A DNA stretch of 9,639 nucleotides, taken from NCBI GenBank assembly GCA_030619405.1, contig JAUXBK010000089.1:1-9639 (forward strand), in the 5' to 3' direction. Position 1 is the first letter of the stretch, and every line of letters starts with the position of its first letter. A model generated the notes under the pieces. That model was given only the letters and a program-made list of their open reading frames with translations, ran no database searches and was not told the origin of the DNA. This DNA is from Sedimenticola sp. GTDB taxonomy: Bacteria > Pseudomonadota > Gammaproteobacteria > Chromatiales > Chromatiaceae. Positions 1 to 4,848 of the stretch are shown here, piece after piece. The translations under genes were made by a program, and so were the position numbers.

Positions 1-27
1 ACCTTGGGGTAACGAAGGAACTTCATA

Positions 28-873
28 TTGACCTATCCAAATATCGACCCGATTGCCATCTCCATCGGTTCGCTTGCCATCCACTGGTACGGGGTCATGT
101 ACCTGGTCGGCTTCGCCGGGGGCTGGTGGCTGGCACGGTATCGTGCCGGACGTCCGGGATCGGGCTGGACACCGCAGCAGATGGACGATCTGCTGTTTTA
201 CATCGTCGTTGGCGTGGTGCTGGGCGGGCGTCTGGGGTACACCCTGTTCTATGCCTTCCCGGAACTGATAAGCGATCCACTCTCTCTGTTCCGGATCTGG
301 GAGGGGGGCATGTCCTTCCATGGCGGGTTGATCGGGGTGCTGATCGCCATGTGGCTGTTTGGCCGCCGTATCGGCCGCCCCTTCTTCGAACTGACCGACT
401 TCATCGCCCCCCTGATTCCGGTTGGCCTGGGCGCGGGGCGCATCGGTAATTTCATCAATGGTGAACTCTGGGGCGGGCCGGGCAGTGTCCCCTGGGCGAT
501 GCAGGTTTCCTGCGAGCGTTTCCTCTCCCTGTGCCGCGACAAGCTCCAGCTGCCACCGGGTACCGCAGTCACCCCACCGCTGCACCCGAGCCAGTTGTAT
601 GAAGCGGCGCTGGAGGGGGGGGTGCTGTTCATCATCCTGTGGGTATACTCCAGCCGGCCCCGGCCGACCATGGCCGTTTCCGGCCTGTTTCTCATCTGCT
701 ATGGCCTGTTCCGTTTCGCGGTGGAGTATCTGCGCATGCCCGATGTACAGATCGGTTACCTGGCCTTTGGCTGGCTGACCATGGGGCAGCTGCTTACCCT
801 GCCCATGCTGGGTTTCGGTCTGCTGTTCATGCTGCTGGCCTATCGTCGCAAGTTGCCTGACCAGGGGGGCTGA
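28..873 (+). CDS. lgt: Prolipoprotein diacylglyceryl transferase Lgt
   Basis: Integral inner-membrane enzyme that moves a diacylglyceryl group from phosphatidylglycerol to the lipobox cysteine of prolipoproteins, the first step of lipoprotein maturation. The 281-residue length is normal for the family. The sequence shows several hydrophobic helices, a conserved SFHGG around His98, the Lgt signature GAGRIGNFINGELWG at about 136-149 (with the essential Arg and Asn), HPSQLYEA at 186-193, and an Arg/Glu-containing helix FRFAVEYLR near 228-236. The start is TTG at 28, chosen because AAGGAA at 15-20 sits 7 nt upstream and the protein begins like other Lgts (short tail, then the first helix with IHWYGVMY). 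It ends 3 nt before thyA, a pairing common in proteobacteria, so the two are probably cotranscribed. The promoter would lie left of the window. Identity is very secure. Confidence 0.97.
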   Translation: MTYPNIDPIAISIGSLAIHWYGVMYLVGFAGGWWLARYRAGRPGSGWTPQQMDDLLFYIVVGVVLGGRLGYTLFYAFPELISDPLSLFRIWEGGMSFHGGLIGVLIAMWLFGRRIGRPFFELTDFIAPLIPVGLGAGRIGNFINGELWGGPGSVPWAMQVSCERFLSLCRDKLQLPPGTAVTPPLHPSQLYEAALEGGVLFIILWVYSSRPRPTMAVSGLFLICYGLFRFAVEYLRMPDVQIGYLAFGWLTMGQLLTLPMLGFGLLFMLLAYRRKLPDQGG

Positions 874-876
874 TCG

Positions 877-1671
877 ATGCAGCAGTATCTGGAGCTGATG
901 CGGCAAGTGCGGGACCGGGGTATCCGCAAGGAGGATCGTACCGGCACCGGCACCCGCAGTCTGTTCGGGTATCAGATGCGGTTCGATCTGTCCCGGGGGT
1001 TTCCGCTGGTGACCACCAAGAAGGTGCACCTGCGCTCCATTATCTACGAGTTGCTCTGGTTCCTGCGGGGTGACACCAATGTCCGATACCTGCAGGAGCA
1101 TGGTGTCACCATCTGGGACGAGTGGGCCGATGCAAACGGTGAGCTGGGCCCGGTATACGGCTATCAGTGGCGTTCCTGGCCCCTGCCTGGGGGTGACGGC
1201 ATCGATCAGATCAGCCAGCTGCTGGCGCAGATCCGCCACAACCCGGACTCCCGGCGGTTGCTGGTGAGTGCCTGGAACCCGGCGGACGTGGGGCATATGG
1301 CGCTGCCCCCCTGTCACTGCCTGTTCCAGTTCTATGTGGCGGAGGGGCGTCTCTCCTGCCAGCTCTATCAGCGTAGTGCGGACATCTTTCTGGGGGTACC
1401 GTTCAATATCGCCTCCTATGCGCTGTTGACCTTGATGATAGCGCAGGTGACCGGTCTGCAGCCGGGTGATTTCGTACACAGCTTCGGTGATGCCCACCTC
1501 TACTCCAACCACATGCAGCAGGTGGAGACCCAGCTGGCGCGGGAGCCCTACCCGCTGCCGGCGATGGTGCTGAACCGGGATATCCGATCTCTGTTTGATT
1601 TCCGCTATGAAGATTTCGAACTGCGGGGGTACCAGGCCCATCCCCATATCAAGGCCCCGGTCGCCATCTGA
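877..1671 (+). CDS. thyA: Thymidylate synthase ThyA
   Basis: Cytoplasmic enzyme that methylates dUMP to dTMP using methylenetetrahydrofolate, releasing dihydrofolate that FolA (encoded 0.8 kb downstream) recycles. It has 264 residues, the same as E. coli ThyA, and aligns to it without visible gaps. Key residues are present: RTGTGT phosphate loop near 21-26, Trp80/Asp81, catalytic Cys146 in LPPCHC, Arg126-Arg127 (dUMP phosphate), QRSADIFLG at 165-173, FNIASY at 176-181, and His207/Tyr209 in DAHLYSNH. The C-terminus ends in the canonical PVAI. The ATG at 877 is preceded by a purine-rich AGGGGGG just inside the lgt end, so translation probably follows lgt directly. Confidence 0.98.
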   Translation: MQQYLELMRQVRDRGIRKEDRTGTGTRSLFGYQMRFDLSRGFPLVTTKKVHLRSIIYELLWFLRGDTNVRYLQEHGVTIWDEWADANGELGPVYGYQWRSWPLPGGDGIDQISQLLAQIRHNPDSRRLLVSAWNPADVGHMALPPCHCLFQFYVAEGRLSCQLYQRSADIFLGVPFNIASYALLTLMIAQVTGLQPGDFVHSFGDAHLYSNHMQQVETQLAREPYPLPAMVLNRDIRSLFDFRYEDFELRGYQAHPHIKAPVAI

Positions 1672-1681
1672 GTTAAGCGGA

Positions 1682-1731
1682 ATCCTGTTCAGCCCAGATA
1701 GGGATAGCCGAGTTTCCGGGCTGAACAGGAT
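1682..1731. repeat. Perfect 14-bp inverted repeat after thyA
   Basis: ATCCTGTTCAGCCC at 1682-1695 pairs exactly with 1718-1731, with a 22-nt loop. It starts 11 nt after the thyA stop. No T-run follows, so it is not a classic intrinsic terminator. It could stabilise the lgt-thyA mRNA 3' end, mark a Rho-dependent end, or be a protein-binding palindrome. Confidence 0.6.
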
Positions 1732-1758
1732 GGAATTGAGCCACAAGTAAAAAAGTGG

Positions 1759-1790
1759 TTGAGATATATTAGAATTACATTATATTAGAT
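1759..1790 (+). promoter_or_regulatory. Candidate sigma70 promoter for the 39-aa peptide gene
   Basis: TTGAGA at 1759-1764 and TATATT at 1781-1786 are separated by 16 nt, in a stretch much more AT-rich than its surroundings. The 9-mer TATATTAGA occurs twice (1765-1773 and 1781-1789, period 16), so part of the spacer may be an operator. The predicted start near 1793 gives a leader of about 30 nt before the ATG at 1823. Sequence evidence only. Confidence 0.5.
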
Positions 1791-1822
1791 AACTATAAAG
1801 TAGATTTCTGGAGAATTTTGAA

Positions 1823-1942
1823 ATGTCCAATAGTTTGAATATCAAGTGTACCGAGTGGCGTGAAGTGGCTGAGATCTTCCCGACCGAGATGGAAGTGATC
1901 ATGGAGATGATGATCGAGGCGGAGATCGAGATCTGCGATTGA
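1823..1942 (+). CDS. Small acidic peptide, 39 aa, function unknown
   Basis: Not a family I recognise. The ATG at 1823 has GGAG at 1810-1813 (9-nt spacing), a candidate promoter just upstream and a strong intrinsic terminator 26 nt after the stop, which together argue that it is expressed. The peptide starts MSNSLNIKCTEW and has about 11 Glu/Asp against only 2 Lys/Arg, so it is strongly acidic. Residues 13-37 alternate acidic and Ile/Val/Met residues, consistent with one amphipathic helix. There are two cysteines, Cys9 and Cys38, the latter next to the C-terminus. There is no signal peptide or membrane segment. It could be a small regulatory protein, an antitoxin-like or RiPP-like peptide, or the locus could instead be an sRNA with an incidental ORF. 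No modification or export gene lies nearby. Confidence 0.6.
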   Translation: MSNSLNIKCTEWREVAEIFPTEMEVIMEMMIEAEIEICD

Positions 1943-1967
1943 ACGGGTGAAATAAGTTTTTGTTCCA

Positions 1968-1999
1968 AAGACACCCGCTTCTGGCGGGTGTCTTCGTTT
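1968..1999 (+). terminator. Intrinsic terminator after the small peptide gene
   Basis: AAGACACCCGC (1968-1978) pairs perfectly with GCGGGTGTCTT (1984-1994) around a 5-nt loop and is followed by CGTTT. The stem is 11 bp, GC-rich at the loop and AT at the base. It closes the mini-transcription unit begun by the promoter near 1759. Confidence 0.8.
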
Positions 2000-2031
2000 G
2001 GGCAAAGGTGACCGTTCCGGGGCCAAAAGGC

Positions 2032-2373
2032 CATTAGCCGCGGATTAACGCGGATTAAACACGGAAATTGTTATGGCTTTCATACACTCATGAACTCTAT
2101 TATCGGGGCAGCCTATGCAGGCTATCAGTGCCCAAAAAGTAGTGTTCAAGACGTTTGTACTATCACCTAGATCCTGCAAGTGCTCGCACTCACATAGCAC
2201 AAGCTCTTGATCCGTATACCAATACTTGCTCCCTTGGGAATCACAATAAGGATTCCACTCGGTCGCAAATTCGCTCTACGAATCAATATCTTGCACTCTG
2301 TAAGCACGATCACTTGCAGGATCTAGGTGTCAAATCAATCCGTGTCTGATCCGTGTCAATCCGCGGCTGATTT
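2032..2373. repeat. Repeat unit with inverted GCGGATTA-type arms
   Basis: The left arm (2032-2065) holds tandem copies of a GCGGATTA motif ending in ACACGGA. The right arm (2336-2373) is its imperfect reverse complement (TCCGTGT, TCCGTGTCAATCCGCGG). Between the arms lie about 100 bp of unassigned sequence (2066-2164) and a complete 164-bp foldback element (2165-2328). A short ORF in the first part (ATG at 2090) contains NSIIGAAYAGYQ, faintly like the N-terminal IIGAA motif of GxxExxY proteins, but it stops after 26 codons. The arm and interior arrangement parallels the unit at 3519-3735. I see no functional gene here. Confidence 0.65.
2165..2328 (+). mobile_element. 164-bp foldback/MITE-like element, copy A
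   Basis: It begins ACCTAGATCCTGCAAGTG (2165-2182) and ends with the exact reverse complement (2311-2328). The similarity between the arms continues inward with mismatches to a centre at GGAATC...GATTCC near 2237-2256, so the whole element is one long imperfect hairpin. A second copy, in opposite orientation, lies at 8171-8333; by hand alignment it differs at about 10 positions. There is no coding capacity. No clear target-site duplication is seen at this copy. It is nested inside the GCGGATTA-armed unit. Confidence 0.8.
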
Positions 2374-2435
2374 TTATTCATGAACGAATATGGGCGGGGT
2401 ACTGCAGCGTTTCCGATCAGCGTAGCATTTCGGTC

Positions 2436-2951
2436 ATGAAGCCAGACAGCAAGCCAAGGATCTCCATCATTGCCGCCATGGCCGACAACCGGGTCATCGG
2501 CCGGGACAACCGCCTGCCCTGGTACCTGCCGGCAGACCTGCAGCACTTCAAGACCCTGACCCTCGGCAAGCCTATCGTCATGGGACGGCGTACCTGGGAA
2601 TCCCTGCCGGGGCTGCTGCCCGATCGTCCCCATATCGTCATCACCCGGGATTCGGGCTATCGGGCAGAGGGCTGCCAGCTGGCCCACTCCCTGGAGCAGG
2701 CGCTGACCGCCGCCGGCCGTGTCCCCGAGGTGATGATCGTCGGGGGCGCCGACCTCTATCGGCAAACCCTGCCGCTGGCGAGCCGCATCTACCTGACCCT
2801 GGTTCACACCCGGCCGGAAGGGGACACCGAATTCCCTGAGTACGATCCCGCTGAGTGGTTGGAGACGGCGCGGGAAGCGCATCCAGGCGACAGCAGAAAC
2901 CCTTACCCCTATACCTTCCTGACTCTGGAGCGGAAAGAGAGGCGGACCTGA
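2436..2951 (+). CDS. folA: Dihydrofolate reductase FolA
   Basis: NADPH-dependent reduction of dihydrofolate to tetrahydrofolate in the cytoplasm, regenerating the cofactor consumed by ThyA. It has 171 residues, slightly longer than E. coli FolA (159), with an 8-residue N-terminal extension before ISIIAAMADNRVIG. Diagnostic features are LPWYLPADLQHFK with catalytic Asp34, MGRRTWESL (NADPH binding), IVGGADLY (second Gly-Gly turn) and GDTEFPEYDPAEW near the C-terminus. The ATG at 2436 has no good Shine-Dalgarno. The next in-frame ATG (codon 15) would cut the first strand, so 2436 is preferred. The gene converges on the next one with 2 nt between stop codons, so any terminator must lie within the neighbouring coding sequence. 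The repeat unit ends about 60 bp upstream, leaving little room for its own promoter. Confidence 0.96.
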   Translation: MKPDSKPRISIIAAMADNRVIGRDNRLPWYLPADLQHFKTLTLGKPIVMGRRTWESLPGLLPDRPHIVITRDSGYRAEGCQLAHSLEQALTAAGRVPEVMIVGGADLYRQTLPLASRIYLTLVHTRPEGDTEFPEYDPAEWLETAREAHPGDSRNPYPYTFLTLERKERRT

Positions 2952-2953
2952 CC

Positions 2954-3382
2954 TCAATCCAGCCCGCCGTCCACTTCATCCATGTCTACCTGACCGGTCA
3001 TGCGGCGGCGGATGTGCGACCAGGAGATGCCGGTGGCGAGGAAGGCGGAGAGCATCACCAGCACGATGTACTGCATTACCGAGAGACTCTCAACGGAGAG
3101 TATCTCGCGGTCGATCAGGACCCAGATCAGGGCGGCGAAGAATGCGATCGCCAGTACCGCGCCTATGAGCCCCAGTGAGCGCACCGTTGCCCGCAGATAG
3201 ATGGCCCAGCCGATGAGCAGTACCACAGCGGAAAAGATCAGCATCGCGTCGAGCTTGTTGGTGGCATCCATGAACCAGTGGTACCAGGAATAGCCGGAAG
3301 GATTGTAGCTGGCGAACACCAGCACCAGTGCCATCGCGAAGCGGATCAGGAAGCTGGTAAAGGTGAAGCGTGCTTTGGCCAT
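2954..3382 (-). CDS. Four-helix membrane protein, DUF6524-like
   Basis: 142 residues. The sequence begins MAKARFTFTS and has four hydrophobic helices at about 10-26, 45-64, 69-89 and 102-120, with FASYNPSGYSWYHW after the first. The tail from about 122 is polar and acidic with an IRRRM boundary, suggesting a cytoplasmic C-terminus. I match it from memory to the DUF6524 family of small proteobacterial membrane proteins; no biochemical function is known to me. The start at 3382 is chosen over longer options (up to 3574) because those would translate through an ACGGAG repeat and the protein begins cleanly at MAKARF. AAGG lies about 9 nt upstream and a TATACT box sits 32-45 nt upstream. It is convergent with folA. 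Confidence 0.85.
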   Translation of the reverse strand: MAKARFTFTSFLIRFAMALVLVFASYNPSGYSWYHWFMDATNKLDAMLIFSAVVLLIGWAIYLRATVRSLGLIGAVLAIAFFAALIWVLIDREILSVESLSVMQYIVLVMLSAFLATGISWSHIRRRMTGQVDMDEVDGGLD

Positions 3383-3420
3383 CGGAGGGTACCTTGGGAC
3401 AGTTGCGGCTGTGGGGTGGA

Positions 3421-3449
3421 AGTATAGAGAACCCGGGTGCATATTTCCA
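3421..3449 (-). promoter_or_regulatory. Candidate promoter of the DUF6524-like gene
   Basis: On the minus strand TGGAAA (3449-3444) and TATACT (3426-3421) are 17 nt apart, upstream of the ATG at 3382. The -10 is close to consensus and the -35 is poor. Confidence 0.4.
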
Positions 3450-3518
3450 CATACCCATTTCGCTGTCAGCAGGGTTTGGGTTATCTCGTTATCCATGACT
3501 CGACACGATAGAATTGCC

Positions 3519-3735
3519 TCACACGGAGGCACGGAGACACGGAGAAGAATAAATCGGTCATTCCAGTTTGCCATTTATGATACGGGAGATACCGTCCTTA
3601 ATCAGGGCCTCAGTAAAACTCCAGCAGACCTGGCCCGAGTCGCATAGGCATCTTTACGGCACAGTCGACGGCAATACCTCTGATTTCATTCTCATTCATC
3701 TCTTCTTTCTCCGTGTCTCCGTGACTCCGTGTGAG
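3519..3735. repeat. Repeat unit with inverted ACGGAG-type arms
   Basis: The left arm (3519-3549) carries three CACGGAG-type repeats followed by AAGAA. The right arm (3704-3735) is its reverse complement, with about one mismatch and one indel over 30 bp. The arms bracket the GxxExxY remnant almost exactly: one ends 5 nt before its ATG and the other starts 9 nt after its stop. The right arm lies 11 nt beyond the apaH stop codon. I recall similar repeats scattered in many environmental bacterial genomes, but cannot verify this here. Confidence 0.8.
3558..3699 (-). pseudogene. GxxExxY family gene remnant, internally deleted
   Basis: On the minus strand, ATG at 3699 opens MNENEIRGIAVDCAVK followed by a short stretch ending LGPGLLEFY and TGA (3612-3610). 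LGPGLLE is the GxxExxY-family hallmark preceding the lost SVYEA part. Shifting one frame, the sequence continues F-T then EALIKDGISRIINGKLE and TGA at 3560-3558, which matches the usual C-terminus of the same family. About 45 codons remain of a protein normally near 120-130 residues, so the PD-(D/E)XK-like core is gone and a frameshift lies at the join. The family is widespread and functionally unclear, with a predicted nuclease-like fold. The remnant is in the same orientation as apaH and the DUF6524-like gene. Confidence 0.8.
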
Positions 3736-3745
3736 AACGTTTTTC

Positions 3746-4624
3746 TTACCGAGATATGGGTAATGTTATGGGTTTGGGTTTTGCGGGGCCGTTCGGTGAG
3801 CGGGCGCCGGGGCAGGGGATCTGAATCACCTTGGGGGGCTTGTGTTTTTCCAGTTTTACCGCGGTCAACTTTCCGCCCCAGAGGCAGCCGCTGTCCAGGG
3901 CCCAGACGTTACCCGTGTGGAGACAACCGAGGGTCGACCAGTGGCCGAACAGGATGCGGTCGTTACGGCTGGCCCGCCCGGGTATGTCATACCAGGGCAT
4001 TATTCCCCGGGGCTGACTGCCGGGCGGCCCCTTCTCCTTCAGTGCCAGCCGGCCCCGCTGGTCACAGTAGCGCATGCGGGTAAAGCAGTTGGTGATGAAG
4101 CGCAGACGCCCCATGCCTTTCAGTTTGTCTGACCAGATATCTGGTTCGTTTCCGTACATGCGATGGCAGAAATCCGGGAAGCCATCGCCTCTCAGCACCC
4201 TCTCCACCTCCCGCGCGCGGGCCAGTGCGGTCCGGGTGTCCCACTGGGGAGGCAGGCCGGCGTGGATCAAACTGAATCCCCGTTTCCGGCTGTGGTGCAT
4301 CAGCGGCCGGTTTCTCAGCCAATGCAGCAGCTCGTCCCGGTCATTTGCTCGGAGTATGGGAGCGAGCGAGTGGTCTCTGTCCTGGTGTCTGGCATTGCCC
4401 TGGGAGAGGGCCAGCAGATGCAGGTCGTGGTTGCCGAGTACCACGGTTGCCCGCTTGCCCAGTGCCTTGACGAATCGCAGGGCCTTCAGGGATTTCGGTC
4501 CACGGTTGACGATATCGCCGGCAAACCAGAGGCGATCCTTGTCGGGATCGAAGTGGATCCGATCCAGCAGCCGCATCAGTTCGTCGTAGCAGCCCTGCAG
4601 ATCGCCTATGGCGTAAACGGCCAT
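3746..4624 (-). CDS. apaH: Diadenosine tetraphosphatase ApaH (symmetrical)
   Basis: Cytoplasmic metallophosphoesterase that splits Ap4A into two ADP and can act as an mRNA decapping enzyme in enterobacteria. It has 292 residues (E. coli 282). The metal-site motifs are in order: GDLQGCYDEL at 7-16 (Gln in place of the common His, which I recall in Pseudomonas-type ApaH), GDIVNRGPKS near 36-45, GNHDLHLLA near 64-72, HAGLPPQWD, and FGHWSTLG with LDSGCLWGG near the end. The tail is Lys/Pro-rich. The ATG at 4624 gives the canonical MAVYAIGDLQGC start but has no good Shine-Dalgarno. The MITE ends just 9 bp upstream. Reconstruction without the MITE gives a TAATG overlap with the cytochrome gene, which would explain the missing ribosome site. 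Confidence 0.96.
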   Translation of the reverse strand: MAVYAIGDLQGCYDELMRLLDRIHFDPDKDRLWFAGDIVNRGPKSLKALRFVKALGKRATVVLGNHDLHLLALSQGNARHQDRDHSLAPILRANDRDELLHWLRNRPLMHHSRKRGFSLIHAGLPPQWDTRTALARAREVERVLRGDGFPDFCHRMYGNEPDIWSDKLKGMGRLRFITNCFTRMRYCDQRGRLALKEKGPPGSQPRGIMPWYDIPGRASRNDRILFGHWSTLGCLHTGNVWALDSGCLWGGKLTAVKLEKHKPPKVIQIPCPGARSPNGPAKPKPITLPISR

Positions 4625-4633
4625 TATGGTTGA

Positions 4634-4848
4634 CTAGGAGCCTGTCCGAGAATAGAGAACCTACTCGGCAACTGCTCCATGCGTTGCTCTACCTCCTGCA
4701 TCCCTGCAGTCGTGCGGAAAACCCATTTTGGCCAGATTTCCCGATTAAATTTCGTTAAATATGCTCAATATTCGCCTCATTTAATCGAAAAATCTGACTC
4801 AAAATGGATTCCCCTCGCTACGGTTCCTATTCTCGGACAGGCTCCTAG
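4634..4848. mobile_element. MITE with 18-bp TIRs and CTAG target duplication
   Basis: The element proper is 4638-4844 (207 bp). The TIR GAGCCTGTCCGAGAATAG (4638-4655) has a perfect reverse complement at 4827-4844, and CTAG lies on each side (4634-4637 and 4845-4848). Inside is a second imperfect inverted pair, ATTTTGGCCAGATTT...GATTAAAT against ATTTAATCG...CTCAAAAT, and a small CTGCA/TGCAG hairpin. It has no transposase. The palindromic 4-bp CTAG target resembles the YTAR preference of IS5-type elements, which is inference. It supplies the 3' end of the cytochrome gene and separates it from apaH. Confidence 0.88.

Noticed and set aside
1780..2034. Minus-strand ORFs (77-84 codons) over the small peptide gene
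   Set aside because: They would have to be read through the terminator at 1968-1999, and the plus strand has the promoter, ribosome site and ORF in proper order.
2155..2349. A 64-codon plus-strand ORF
   Set aside because: It lies almost wholly inside the palindromic foldback element, has no ribosome site, and its frame is disrupted by the single-base deletion in the second copy of the element.
3383..3574. 64-residue N-terminal extension of the DUF6524-like protein
   Set aside because: It would translate an ACGGAG repeat arm and a promoter-like region; MAKARF at 3382 has a plausible ribosome site and matches the expected protein start.
3519..3735. CRISPR-like short repeats
   Set aside because: The repeated heptamers are contiguous and arranged as an inverted pair, with no regular repeat-spacer pattern or cas genes.
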